Positions 45,216 through 57,290 of a stretch of DNA of 64,000 nucleotides are shown piece after piece; position 1 is the first letter of the stretch, and each line of letters starts with the position of its first letter. The position numbers were made by a program, and so were the translations under genes. The notes beneath the pieces are model-generated. The model worked only from the letters and a program-made list of their open reading frames with translations, was not told the origin of the DNA and did no database searches. The stretch is from Symsagittifera roscoffensis (Eukaryota > Xenacoelomorpha > Acoela > Convolutidae), in the NCBI RefSeq assembly GCF_963678635.1, contig NC_087067.1, forward strand, positions 12,135,716 through 12,199,715, given 5' to 3'.

Positions 45216-46641
45216 TGATTGTCTTTGTGTGCTAAAACTTATACTAATCAACCAAGTTTGATGATTGAGACTGTTAAACTTTTTGTTTTGAATTAGTTTG
45301 GTCAGACCAAGCCTTAAAAATTGTTGAAATTGTTGCAATTGTTGAATGGCAATGAAAATTTTAGTTGTGCAATTTAGATAGGTAAACATACTCACCTATG
45401 CTCTCCATATATGTGTATATTTAAACACGACTGATGTTTTTAACCTGTGTAGGACACGTGTTCACTGTTTGGCGACCTGGTAGGTTTGGGTCTCAGTTTT
45501 AATATTAAGGACGAGAGCATAAATAACTGATTATACTTGGCGAGTGACGTTAAGTTAATTTTAACGGATGCGTGGCCGTGCCACGTCCCAACTTTTTAAT
45601 CAGCAAGAGCGAGATAAAATTTTATGGCAAGATGACGTGAGTAGTCAGAAAAGAAATTTTATCTAGGACACTCCTCATGGTGCAAACTTTTTCTGAAAAT
45701 GTTGAAAGGCAGTGGGATGTAGTATGATGCCATTTGTGACACGTAGTGAGTTGAGTTGCAGTAGATAAATTTCATTTTCTAATGCGATTTTTAAGGTTGA
45801 TTATAGAGAACTGGAACGCTACGTGACGATAACCCGGTGTTATGCGATCAATAGGGACATTGATGGGAACTGTCCGGGTAGTATGTGCCTTTCTGCCAGA
45901 CTGGTACAGCGCAATCTTCCGACGCAACACAGAAATAGAAGTAGAGGCCTTAATGGTTGAAAATTACTGCAAAGGAGGGTCAGAATATTCGGGAATTTTA
46001 AATTTTCAAAATGTCGATTGTCGAACGAATATTTCTGAGAAATACAAAAAACGGCCATTTTGAGCCAAAAAGTGACAAAAATCAGAACAACAACCGAATT
46101 AGCGAGAGACAGTCGGACGATAACGATATCAAAACGAAGCCTCTTATCGTGACGATCACACACGATAAGACACTTAGCGGAAGGAATTAGCGAGAAGGGA
46201 GGCTTCAGTGGGGAAGAAGTAGAGAGCAGTACCCTCCCGTGCCACGAATTGGGAGTAATAACGACGTTATTACAGGAAAACCACGGAAGCGGAGGCTCGG
46301 CACCTCAGTGACAGTATATGGTGAAGGACTATAATAAACGGACTTTTCAGCTACTCTGATGCCATAGACATTTGAATTAACACCGGTATTGTTGGATATT
46401 TCAGAATATGAGTAGCTAGAAAGAGGAAAGGGTCAATCCATCTCCAATGGATTTAATATAGAACTGTCACCAAAAACATAGTAAAATAGGTTATTCGAGC
46501 CGTGTTTTTAATGGCAAACACGTAGTCTGAGGATCCGAGACCGAGCTATGTGGTTGTGTTCGCATGTAAACGAAAGCTGATCAGAAGTCGTTTGACTGGT
46601 GGCCTAAAAATAGTATTTTTTTACATAGCCCTAAACAAAAA

Positions 46642-48572
46642 AAACCAAACAACAACAAAAAAGAATTAATTCCCTTATGAAAAATAAGGCAAAATTTATA
46701 TAAATAGATGAACAAATATATTTTAAAAACTAAGATCTACAGAAAGAGCAACGGCACTTCAAAAACCAAGTGCATGAGTTTTCACGATTGAAGAGTTTAG
46801 AGCGCTCTAGTAAGAAGTCTTTGAGGGTACTGCGAAAACGGCGCAAAGAGGTGAAAAGGTCGATCTCCGTTGTTTTCAGCATGTAGTTCACGGCACGTGC
46901 TGTTCGGTGGGTGAAGAACGTCTCGGTTGACCATCTTCTTGCGGTTTTCACTGTCATCAATGCGCTGGATCTTGATGTCGTCACCTTAAAAAAATAATAC
47001 AGCAAAAGGGAGTTCTGAGTAGCCATTTAACATTTTGTGGAAAAGAATAAGGTCGTTAAATATAAGCGTGAAGGAGATGGGAAGCGAATTCGTTAAGGAA
47101 AGTTGCTTTAAATAAGATAAATGACCTGTAACCCAGGTAAGACCTTTCCTGTTGAAGTTCTCAAGCTTCCTTAACATAGTTAAAGAGGGAGACCACACAG
47201 GACTAGCATTCAATAAAATACTTTTAACACAAGTATTGATGAACATGAGTTTAACAGAAAGTGGAATGTGATATGGAATAGAACGTTTGATAAAATGAAA
47301 GCTTTTATTGCTCGATAGGAGTTTTTTACTAATATGGTCTGACCAAGTAAGATCAGAGCTAACAAGCAGACCAAAGGTCTTTGAGTAAATTAATAGATTG
47401 AACAGGTTGGTTGTTAACAAAAAAACAATCAGGAAATTTTCCATTGAATATAATGAAATTGCACTTGTCTTTATTGATCTTAAGACCATTCTGAGTACAC
47501 CATTGAGTGAAACTGTCCACATCAGACTGTAAATCACTGCAATTTGTCTTACAAATGAGTTTTGAGTCATCAGCGAAAAGAAAACAGTTTGAATGATTGA
47601 ATATATCAGGAAGATCATTAATAAACAAAAGGAAAAGCAGAAGACCCAGTACGCTCCCTTGAGGTACACCACTAGTAACTGGTAAAGTGGTGGAAATGCT
47701 TGTTCGAACTTTACACATTGAAAACAGTTTGAAAGATAAGAAATCAAAAGAGTGGTAAAAATATCGTCAAAACCAAAAGCAGCAAACTTCTGTACAATAA
47801 TGTCGTGCCTGACAGAATCGAAAGCTTTGCTAAAATCGAAATACATGGCAGCGCAAGGAATTTTGGCATCATGAGTGTGATTTACTTCATCTAGATATGA
47901 GAACATTTGCGTTATGGTGGAACGCTTCTTGCGGAATCCATGCTGAGCATTCGAAATTTTGTATCGAACTTGAGGGTAAATATAATTGAAGAAAATACGC
48001 TCGAAAATGAGTGAAAGAGGAGGAAGTTTACTAACTGGCCGATAATTGGTAATATCATAAGGATAACCATATTTGAAAACAGGAGTGATGAATGCAGTTT
48101 TCCAGGAATCGGGCCAAACACAAGATTGTATAATGGATAAGAAAAGGAAAGATACAAGCGGAGAAAGAATGCTGTGACAGGATTTATAAATGAATGCAGG
48201 TATATTATCTGTAGAACGAGTCTCTTTGCATTTAGCTAGGAGCTCGCCAATAATACTGGGGGAGACATCAACTTCGGAAAGTTTGATTTCCGAATCAGCC
48301 AAACTACCACCAGCGGAAGGACTACTTTCAGATACTTGATAAACAGAAGCGAAATATTGATTGAAAGTCTCACTAATTAAAACATCGCTCTCGACCTGTT
48401 TGCGTCCCCAAAAAAGTTTAGTAGGGACAGGTTGTGTTGATTTAAATTGGTTAAGAAACATAAAAACATGCCTGGAAGAATTCGGCGAAAAATGTTGAAT
48501 CAGCAGAGTTTTATCGAGCTCAACTGAGTTTGAGAAATCATTCTCTAATTGAAACAGATATTGGGGATTAAC
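46642..48572 (-). mobile_element. 5'-truncated LINE inserted in the LTR
   Basis: Inserted in the LTR with a likely 7-bp duplication ACAAAAA. Its 3' end (low coordinate) carries a short GTT-rich tail rather than poly-A. Its 5' end begins inside the segment before the RT, so the endonuclease is missing. The other arm lacks it, which dates it after the LTR insertion. Confidence 0.8.
46730..48568 (-). pseudogene. LINE reverse transcriptase, frameshifted
   Basis: The main frame (46986-48461, open further 5' to the truncation) carries NYRPVSKLPPLSLIFERI, HGFRKKRSTITQMF and YFDFSKAFDSVRHD (first catalytic Asp). A shift near 47710 moves to a frame with TSGVPQGSVLG and CFLFADDSKL (catalytic Asp pair). 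A second shift near 47370 returns to the first frame (LTWSDHISKKLLSS). A third change near 46990 moves the C-terminal part (FFTHRTARAVNYMLK) to another frame. Best fit is a CR1/Jockey-type element; it differs from the AT-rich LINE remnants of the tandem units. Confidence 0.85.
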
Positions 48573-48711
48573 ACAAAAACAGACCAGAAAATCAACTGGC
48601 TAGGTCGAGACGGTGAAAAACGAGTAGAATTTAGGTAACTTACGCCTGCCAGTCGTTAGTAGGTACTTTTTCTACGCTCCGTCACTGTAAAGTATTTGTG
48701 CGAATGTTACA

Positions 48712-49210
48712 ACTTAGTAGATGACGGGTATCTTTTACAACCGCTAGCTTTTGAGATTCAGGGCGCGGCTGGCCCCAGCACAGAATTTTTTTCTGAGCAA
48801 GCTTTGTAAGACCCCAAGCACATGCACTGAAGAACCCAGAGCAGGCAGCTTTTTAAAGCAGAGAATCTCTCTGGCAATACAGATTGCGAGCGCCGCTTGC
48901 GTACTCGAAACAATAATTGACAAAACAACTTTCGACCATATTTTTTATTTGTAGCACAATTTTATTTGTATGTTATATTTTCTCGTGTCGAGTTGCGTGC
49001 TCTTATAGAAGAAACGTAACCCGTATCGAGTTTAAATTTACGGAAGTCAACACTTATCATCTCCTTTTTATCATTATCACTTGCATATCTAGAAAATTCC
49101 AAGAATGTTGACTGGAATACGTGATGAAGGGACTCCTGACTGTAACCTTGGTTACTATGTTACTTTTGACCTTCTGATTACTAAAGAAGAAGCAAGAAAA
49201 AAACTCTAAT
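48712..49210. other. 500-bp spacer between two facing LTRs
   Basis: Lies between the LTR ends TTACA (plus arm) and TGTAA (minus arm). No coding signal and no repeat elsewhere in the window. Likely host DNA that received both insertions. Confidence 0.5.
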
Positions 49211-50803
49211 TGTAACATTCGCCCAAATACTACACAGCGACGGAGCGTAGAAAAAGTACCTACTAACGACTGGCAGGCGTCAGTTACCTTAATCCTACTC
49301 GCTTTTCACCGTCTCGACCTTGCCAGTTGACTTTCTGGTCTGTCTAGGGCTAAGTAAAAAGTTACCATTTTTAGGCCATCAGTCAAACGACTTTTGATCA
49401 GCTTTCGTTTACATGCGAACACAACCACATAGCTGAGTCTCGGATCCTCAGACTACGTGATTGTCATTAAAAACACGGCTCGAACAACCTATTTTAACAT
49501 GTTTTTGTGTGACAGTTCTATATTAAATCCATTGGAGATGGATTGACCCTTTCCTCTTTCTAGCTACTCATATTCTGAAATATCAAACAATAACGGTGTT
49601 AATTAAGAGATCTATGACATTCAGGTAGCTACAAAGTTGGTTCTATACAGTCCCTTCACATAAACAGTCTCTGGTGGACCAAGCCTCCGCTCCCGTGATA
49701 TTCCAGCGATAACGCTCTTATCTCTTCTGATTTGCGTCCCGGGAGGGTTCCGTGGTATATTTTTTTCCCCACTGAAGCCTCCTTCTCCACCAATATTCAC
49801 TGCTAAGGTCCTTATCGTGTGTTGTTGCCACGATAAGAGGCTTCATATTTTCCGTCTCTTGTACGACTGTTTTTCACAATTTCTGTCGTTGTTCTGATTT
49901 TCGTCACTTTTTGGCTCAAAATGGCCGTTTTTCGTATTTCTGAGAAATATCAACTTGAAAATCGAAATTTTAAAAATAAATATTCCAGAATATTCTGACC
50001 CTCCTTTCAAGCCTTTTTTTGCTGTTAAGGCCTTTTCTCTCTGATTCGTGCTTCGTCGGAAGGTTGCGCTGTGCCATCTGGCAGAATGGCACATACTCCC
50101 CGGACAGTCCCCATCAATGTCCCTATTGATCGCATAACACCGGGTTATCGTCAAGTAGTTATCCAGTTTTCTGTAATCAATCTTGAAAATCGCATAAGAA
50201 AATGAAATTTATCTACCCCACCTCAACTCACTACGTGTTCACAAATGGCATCGTACTACATCTCACTGCCTTTCAACATTTTCACAAAATTTGCACCATG
50301 AGGAGTGTCCTAGATAAAATTTCTTTTCCGACTACTTACGTCGTCTTGCCATAAAACTTCTTTTCGCTCTTTGTGATTAAAAAGTGGGACGTGGCACGGC
50401 CACGCACCCGTTAAAATTAACTTAACTTCACTCACCAAGTATAATCAGTCATTTATGCGGTCCTTTCAATATTAAAACTAAGAAACTCTGTGGCTAGGAA
50501 AGTTATTGAGTTACCCACCCTTCTCGAGCGAGTTTACTCAAACTTACCATGTCGCCACACAGTGAATTTGTGTCTTACACAGGTTAAAAACTTCAGTTGT
50601 GAATAAATAGGTAAATATACTCACCTAGGTTCCTCATATACATACATAAATAGCCATAACTAAAATTTCTTTTTCAACAATTTAACAATTGTAACAATTT
50701 TCAAAGTTTGGTTTGACCAAACTAGATCAAAACAAAAAGTTTCACAAGTTCAATAATCAAAACTTGGTTGATTGGTTCTAGTTTTAACACACAAAGACAA
50801 TCA
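49211..50803 (-). repeat. 3' LTR, 1593 bp
   Basis: Begins TGATTGTC (50803) just after a polypurine tract and ends GTTACA (49211). The plus-strand arm confirms both limits. It contains the hairpin at 50113-50130 and the 12-mer TGTCCGGGGAGT (element strand, about 50095-50106), both also found at the end of pol. Confidence 0.7.
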
Positions 50804-50830
50804 AGTTTTTTCTCCTTCTCTTCCTTTCTT
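50804..50830 (-). promoter_or_regulatory. Polypurine tract
   Basis: On the element strand an almost pure purine run (AGAAAGGAAGAGAAGGAG then AAAAAACT) abuts the LTR start. Homologue of 45195-45215. Confidence 0.6.
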
Positions 50831-50866
50831 GCTCACGTCTTCACTTGTTCTCTTCGTTCATCATCT

Positions 50867-51607
50867 TCATTCCATCGCTTCTCCATCCTGATGTTCATCG
50901 TCACTGTCTTCCAGAACTTTCTCCAACATGTCCATATAGTTGCGGGCCGTGCCCCAACTCTCCTGCTCCAACAGCCTCGGTTTGCAACAAGGTAGCAAGT
51001 CCACATTCACCTTCTGCTCCCGGTTCCTGCAAAAGCTGTTGTGAAGACATAGGCTCACGTTTCGTTCTAGGTCAGCTCTTAAGACCTCTTTCTTCTCATC
51101 TTCAGTAACACAAGGCGCTCCAGCTACCCGCTTCACCGCCGTGGTGACCGCGTTTCTATGCGTCAGGAATGCTCTCTTATAGGCTCCTGGTCCTATATCT
51201 AGCTGGAAAGATTGATAGGCTTCCGTGTTCCTCGACATGTGACGCTTCGCGCGTTCATACATCCATGATGTCATCACTGCACGGAACCAAGGCATCAATC
51301 TTTGCCTTGACCATATTCTTTCAATGGCTTTAGGTATTCTCAGAACCTTGCAGGTGGTTCTGAAAAGATCCAATTCACGACTCATCTTCACGTTGCTCAG
51401 CTGCTCAGGAGTCGGCACGGCCGTCTCCTGTTCACTTGTGTCCGCGTTAGCCTCCAGCCATCTCACTGCCAGCATGGCACTAACCACCACGATTGACCCT
51501 GTTGATTCTGATCGGGCAACCCCGTAGAGTACAACTCCTCCACGTCCCATACTAGCATTAGATTCCCGCGTTTTGGGTACCACAACGTCTGCGCCAAGCA
51601 GTGGCAA
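50867..51607 (-). pseudogene. Giant post-pol ORF, C-terminal segment
   Basis: A 246-residue frame ending EHQDGEAME. Its first ~50 codons overlap the preceding frame (51463-51906) in a different register. The same overlap exists in the plus-strand arm (44433-44577). The shared part reads VVVSAMLAVRWLEANADTSEQET, then helical sequence (AIERIWSRQRLMPWFRAVMT, KRHMSRNTEAYQSFQ) and ...FCRNREQKVNVDLLPCC. No known family recognised. Either an inherited one-base shift or a programmed frame change joins it to the upstream frame. Confidence 0.6.
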
Positions 51608-53193
51608 GGATACTCCCCATGGGTTCTCACTATGTTCCTTCGGGTCCGATACCCTGAGGCTCCCAGCAACGGTTCCACCTCCATCAGAATTCTGTGTAAG
51701 TCGTCTTTCTCTTCTATGGTGGGGAATTCAGTGGGTAACGCTCCCTTCGCTTTCTGTTTCTGGAACTCGCTCACATTGCCTTCGTTTAATCTCAGAAACT
51801 CTTCACCCACTACGTCTCGCAACTCGCCCTCAGATCTCTTCGGGACTGCCCGAAAGATCTTTGCCAACAAATCATGTGACCTCTCCGACATTCTGGCCAA
51901 CCTCACTCACTTTGGCACAGAGAAAAGTTGATCAATCAACACCTGCTGTGTCCTCACATCCATCACCACCATGTGTGTAGGATATCTACTACTGCAATAT
52001 GGTGCGGAGCTTGAACCCACCAGATACTTTGAACCAGTCGGTTTATGATAGGCCTCACTATCCTTCAGATTCATCTCGTTCTCCAGAGCTTCTCTCCAGC
52101 CTCCGATCTTCTGTTCCGTTTGCAATGCTCCAGGGAATACTTCCACGCTGAGGGACGTCACTAGCTCATGGGCACGCTCCAGGCGCTCAAGCGATTCTAT
52201 CGAACTCGTCATGCTACAAAACCCCAAGGCTGTGATCAAATTTACGTCCGTCACCCCATGACAGTCCGCGACCAACTCCATGCCACTCTTATCCGACATG
52301 CTCAATCTTCCATACAATCGTGCCAGTTGCCGATGCTGCTCACTCAGCGTAACCAGGCAGTGTTCCAGGTTACAAACATGTCCTTCCATCCCACTGTGTT
52401 GAGCCAAGCATGTGCCTTGCTTCAACCAATTACTCGATGGACTTTCCTCGGACAGCTCCGTGGATGGGTTGCTCTTCCGCTTCGTCAACCTCATGGCCAG
52501 CAGATGATGTATCATGGCCAGATCATGCAAACTCGCGTCATCATCTAGGTCTAACGTGATATCCGCCGTCATGTCCCAGATTAAACCGGCTTTAGGATGT
52601 GGACACCAAGAAGGCTTCATGAGTTCCCACATCGTCACTAGACTGGTTTTCAAGGGACCGTCCCAAGAACCACAATCAAAACTCACTTGCCCCTTTAGCT
52701 CGGGAACCGGGGGTTCGACCACTCGTTCTTTCAAAATAATTCCCAGCTTGGGTTGTTCCACCATCAGCATTCCAGTTTCTTTAATACGTTCGACCCAGAA
52801 ATTGAGTACTATGACTTGCTCATAGTCGAAGTACGCTTCCCTGGCTTCTTCATTCACGAAGGGATTATACGCCATCCCCGGTATGCCAGACACATATTGG
52901 AACGACTTCAGTTTCCCTAGTGTTGCGAACTCTTTTTGTCCTTTGACTGCTTCAATCAACTCCCGGCTCACTTTCAATTCTCTGTTGGAATATCTTCTCA
53001 CCTCTTCCAACTTGCGATAGCTTTCCATCTCATTCGACTCCTTGCTTGGCACAGTCAATGGCATGTCCTGATATAGTTCCAGGAGTGCCCTAAGGAAGTT
53101 CCTTTCACAATCAACTCCCTTTTGCCGAATGATCTTTATGCATTCTCCCAAAACAGGAGTGGGGATACGAGCACCACGAACCTGACAAAGCAA
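51463..53193 (-). pseudogene. Giant post-pol ORF, third segment (428 + 147 codons)
   Basis: Two frames in the same register separated by one TGA at 51907-51909, where the other copy has Cys (TGC). Recognisable blocks shared with the plus arm: GIPGMAYNPFVNEEAREA, FDCGSWDGPLKTSLVTMWEL, DLDDDASLHDLAMIHHLL, ADCHGV(T/D)..NLITALGF, GGWREALENEMNLKDSEA, SRYPTHMVV. In 36 codons around GGWREALENEM, 13 of 15 codon differences from the other arm are synonymous. At its 5' end (about 53185) a one-base shift connects it to the 53136-53798 frame. No known domain recognised. Confidence 0.65.
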
Positions 53194-56100
53194 AGAACAT
53201 CCTTACGCTTAGCCCATGCTATCGCAGAATCGTCTTTTGAAATCAACGCTCGCAGAGCTTCCATCAACTCCAGCTCCTGCTCCCGTGATTTCGAATCATT
53301 ACTGGCTTCATACTCCGCCCTCTTGATGCCCATCAAGCACCAAGCCAACCGTACTTGCAGATCAGTTCTCACGAGAGGATGAGCCAGGTATGCTGCCACC
53401 GTAGCAGGTACATGCATCGCCTCGTCGAAGTATCTCTGGAGGGCCGCCCTCCAGGAGATTTCTAGTAGTTTTTCCAATCCGATTTCGTTCGCTTCAGAGG
53501 ACATTACCGTGCCGTATTCTTTCCGATTCAAGTTTGAATTCTCCGTAAGCTCTTTCAGATATTCCTGCATGGCTCGCTTCTCGCTCCAAGCCATCAGGTG
53601 CCCTCTCGCGGAGTTCCTCGCTTTCAACATCTCCACATACCATCCTGCTGGATCTCCCATGTGGACTGATTCCGGTACAGTGACTCGACTGTACTCGACC
53701 ACGTCGAGTTGTCCTTCCAGCTTCAGCTTGGCTATGTTGGTCCGCGAGGGCCTGTAATCTTCAAGTCCTCCAGATCCACATTGACTGATGATCTCCATCT
53801 CTAATTTAGTGTCTGCCAGGGTTCGTGCAGTTTTCTTTGATCATACGGCAGTCGTGGTCAGACCTGCCAAGAGCATAGGGGGTATCATATTCTCCTTTTC
53901 TCCCCCTGTCAGCGTTGCACTATCTCCTTGCCCGCTCTCGCCTGAACGACCTGCGCTCGTTAAAGAGGTCACCACTGCGCTGGCTCTCAACTTCACCACT
54001 CTCGGGTTCATGGCTTGACTTCCTGTTTTCCCTTTTAGTCGCTTCAGCCCCTTCCTGGCTCGTCTAACAGGTAATTTCTTTGTAACCTGCTGATCATCGG
54101 CACTGTCTTCTGTTACTGACTCGGTCAGAACATCCGACTCCCTGGAGTTCACTATTTTCTCCAGGACCTCACGCATGATGGGTTGGTTCAATCCTACCTT
54201 CATTATGGACTGCATCCCACATCGCCTTATCACGTCCCATGATCTTTCCATGAAATTCACTCGGCTCCAGGTTGTCCCTGTCTTGCCTTCTAGCTCACTT
54301 TGATATCTCTCCCATTCCTCTTCCGGCAACGTGCTCAGGAAGGATACCCTCATTGATTCCTCGATTTTTCTCCTCCTTGGTGACTCATGGAGCAATCTCT
54401 GCGGATCCCTGCTTTGGCACTCTCTCGCCTGGCTTATTGGGTCTATCGGCGATAAGTCGGCCGACGCCTCCTTCGTAGGGGACATGAAAGACGATGGCGT
54501 CATTAGCAATAGACTCCCATCGACTTCCCCATCGTCGTCTTCACTAAACCGGTATTCTAGCAAGTCTCTCTCTAACGCTCCCAGATCTGTCTCACCCGGT
54601 TTTCCCGTCTTTCCCTCGGTTTCGTTATCGTCATCGTCCTGATCCATTAAATCATCATCACCTGCATCAGGTTTCGGCCTGGGTCCTGAAGGTCCTTGTC
54701 GTGAGTCTATGCCCGAGTCCGGCCGAGCCGGTACGGTCATGTCTCCTGCATGATAAAACAACTCATCATTCACCAGGAATTCTACAGACTCCTCGCCATG
54801 TGGTGCTAGGTCCTCTATCGTTATATATGAGCCCCCTCTGCTCTCCTTTGCCACTTCCATCATCACTATTTTCACTTCTCCTGACCACTTCAGTCTTGAT
54901 AAGTCATCCGTGGGAGAATACACTTCGTTCCACATTTCGGCCGAGACCTCTGGTCTCCTGGAAGGTAGTGCCTTGATCTTCTTTCTACTCCAAGCATCAG
55001 GAAATGAGAAGTCAAACGTGTGCGCGGCTGCAACATTCCAGCCGATGAAGCGCGGCTCCATCCCTTCACTCCACTTCAACATTCTCTTCTCTGCGTCGCG
55101 AGCTGCTCCGATGCGAGGGGCAATGATGGGAGATGTGACTCCCAACAACATCCTCCTTATCGGTGGATATCGAGGGCATTGGTCCGGCAGCGGCCTGGAT
55201 CCTGAAAGCCACGCTTGCTGGTTCTCTTTGGCGTGTGCATAGGCCTCTGGTAAGAATGGCACTCCCATAGCCGCTCCCGTATCCTGTACTACTGGTCTTA
55301 AGTTCCAAAGCTTCGGGTTGAACTGGATATGAGAAAGATCCTCACGGCCCATTCGGCATTTGAAGTGGTTGTTGAAATCCATCAACATCCAACCTGGCTC
55401 CGCTATTCTTCCGAACAGCCTATCGTCACTGGCCAGCCCTCTCAACTCACTCTGTTCTACCCAGTTCAGCACGGAACAGTCCACGACTGAGACCAGGTTG
55501 ACGTACAACACCAAATTCCTGTATGCCTTAACTTGTACATCCGGGAATGCAAAAGACATCACCGGTCCATACACCACTGTGACGAATTCCCGCAGTCCAT
55601 GGACCAGAGCCAACGGATCAATCCGCATCATGACAGCCAAGTCCGTCAGTAAGGGCATGCCACAATACTGCTTACATACGCCCGCATCCGTCGCCACCTT
55701 GTCTTCTCCCGTGACGCTTCTGTTCTGTTGTAAGAGGTATTGAAGCAGGAGAGTCCTCCAGTCTTTCATCTTCTTGAGCGAGGCGGTTTCCAACTGTGCA
55801 TTGAACTCACGACTGGGTCCCTGTAGTTGTTCAGGGTAACGTAACAGCACAAGCAAATCACCCAGTCGACCGTAGGTCATGGCAATCAGAGTCAGGAGTC
55901 CATCCAATCTCAAATCTGCTAACGCTTGGGTGAAGAGATTCGCCGGCCCCTTCACGAAATTTTCGTGACCAAATGTCACGTATAAGGCTAATACCAGGCC
56001 AATCGATAACTTCCTGATGTCTCTGACAAAACTCGCGATCAAGTTCCGGGATGCCCTAGGATAGCACGTCGACAGGAAGGATGGCGTCCATCCCACTCCC

Positions 56101-56525
56101 ATTCCTCCCAAGATAGCATCCGATCGTTCGTACTGTGCCCTCGTGGCTAGCACGTCAGCTTGGAACTTGTCCAGTGACATCGTGTTTACGTCCTGCATTA
56201 GTTTCAACATCATGCCCCCAGTTAACTCCCGGGCATCAAACAGGTTCTTCAGGTACACGTGTATCTCCTTTATCACTGCCGGCGCGTGCTCGAACGCGTC
56301 CTCACCCAAAGTGCACAGCCTTGGTGACAAGTACAACCATATATTGTTGTGCGGCTTCGTGCGCAAAGCCATTGCCATGAGATCTTTTTCGGCTGCTGTC
56401 ATGTTCTTCCTGACTGTCATGCCCAGCTCATTCTCGGCATGATCTATCTGTCTGAACCAGAGATCATCAGCCACCTGTTGTACTAACAGATGATCGTCAT
56501 CCACCCCTGGTCTTAGTTTCAGCAA
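53136..56525 (-). pseudogene. Giant post-pol ORF, second segment (894 + 220 codons)
   Basis: One register interrupted by a single TGA at 53841-53843. The first ~600 residues are mostly helical and hydrophobic-patterned (ILGGMGVGWTPSFLSTC, LIASFVRDIRKLSIGLVLAL, GMPLLTDLAVMMRIDPLALV), with GWNVAAAHTFDFSFPDAW further on. Then comes an acidic low-complexity linker (DAGDDDLMDQDDDDNETEG). A second helical part and a basic patch (KKLPVRRARKGLKRLKGK) follow, then the 220-codon part. I recognise no enzyme motif. Size and the acidic/basic pattern suggest a structural protein, but this is a guess. Confidence 0.65.
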
Positions 56526-56547
56526 TCTGGCAAAGTTGGACAGCTCA

Positions 56548-57290
56548 TTAGTTCATTAGCTGTTGAAATTCATTAGTTGGACAGTTCATTAGTTCCTGAG
56601 CCACTGACCTACAGGGGCTACAATCTCTGAGCCCCTGTATGACATTCGAAATGTCAGCCCAAACGGCGGGAAGCTCAGATCGGGACGGGTAGTAACAGTC
56701 CGGGTCCACTACTCTGTTCGGGGCAGGAATTATCACATTGAACCTCCCCTCTGCTATTGTTGTGACCATTGTGTATACAAATTGAAGGGGTTCTGGTAAT
56801 GCAGCGTACCCTGGTGACAATACAAAGATCACCATCACCACGTTTTGGGTGAAGCGTTGTTTTGCTGCTGCCTCTACCTCAGCCATCGCCGAGAGCAATG
56901 TCATTATCGCCTCCCCCATGACCTCGTTACTCGGGATCGACCCATCCGCCAGACGTGACAATAAGCCCCTGCTTTGCAGATGATCATTTGAGCCTGCAAC
57001 CACTATTACCTGCGGCTCCATACTGACCACCCTTCGCACACTTATCATCATGCCGATTGCTTGTCCCCAGTCCAATTTAGGTGCCCTCAAGAAAATCACG
57101 TCGGGCCAAAAGAGAGAACGGGGCGTATAGAGATAATCGGACCTGGCTACGATCAGATACTTTGCAGCTTTCATCTCTAAGGGATCGTAAGCTGCGAACA
57201 GGCCATCGCCTATTGGGGCCTTCAGTTTCCCATATCTCTGGTCATCCCCATCTACCGTAGTCGTTCGGGGGTAGTCCCTTGAATACTCGC
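56548..57290 (-). pseudogene. Giant post-pol ORF, first segment with GSND-bearing SGNH-like domain
   Basis: The 208-codon frame from 57174 is open further upstream and overlaps the end of the SGNH ORF by roughly 40 bases, in the -1 register at ACCCCCG. It contains PQVIVVAGSNDHLQSRGLL, which resembles block III (GxND) of SGNH hydrolases after a beta-strand, then VVMVIFVLSPGY and FNVIIPAPNR as further strands. A GDS-type nucleophile block is not evident. Ends NEFQQLMN; the next segment follows in another frame beside a ~40-bp local duplication of ACTAATGAACT/GCTGTCCAACT. Confidence 0.5.

Larger units (their letters stand above)
43095..48711 (+). mobile_element. 5'-truncated plus-strand copy of the macro/SGNH LTR element
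   Basis: Homologous in opposite orientation to 49211-52950. It contains the 3' part of the giant post-pol ORF (43095-45135, broken), a polypurine tract and the 3' LTR (45216-48711), which is interrupted by a LINE. Coding identity to the other arm is only about 85-90% by eye, with mainly synonymous change. The two arms are therefore separate old insertions, not a fresh inverted duplication. Confidence 0.85.
45216..48711 (+). repeat. 3' LTR of the plus-strand arm, interrupted by a LINE
   Basis: Homologous to 50803-49211 read in reverse. It starts TGATTGTC and ends GAATGTTACA, giving TG...CA ends and about 1.55 kb once the LINE is ignored. The LINE sits between 46641 and 48573, flanked by ACAAAAA on both sides (46635-46641, 48573-48579). 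The GGGA-loop hairpin is at 45847-45864. Confidence 0.7.

Noticed and set aside
43095-52950. Recent inverted duplication or palindromic amplification
   Set aside because: The arms differ at many synonymous sites and carry different lesions, so they are old separate insertions.
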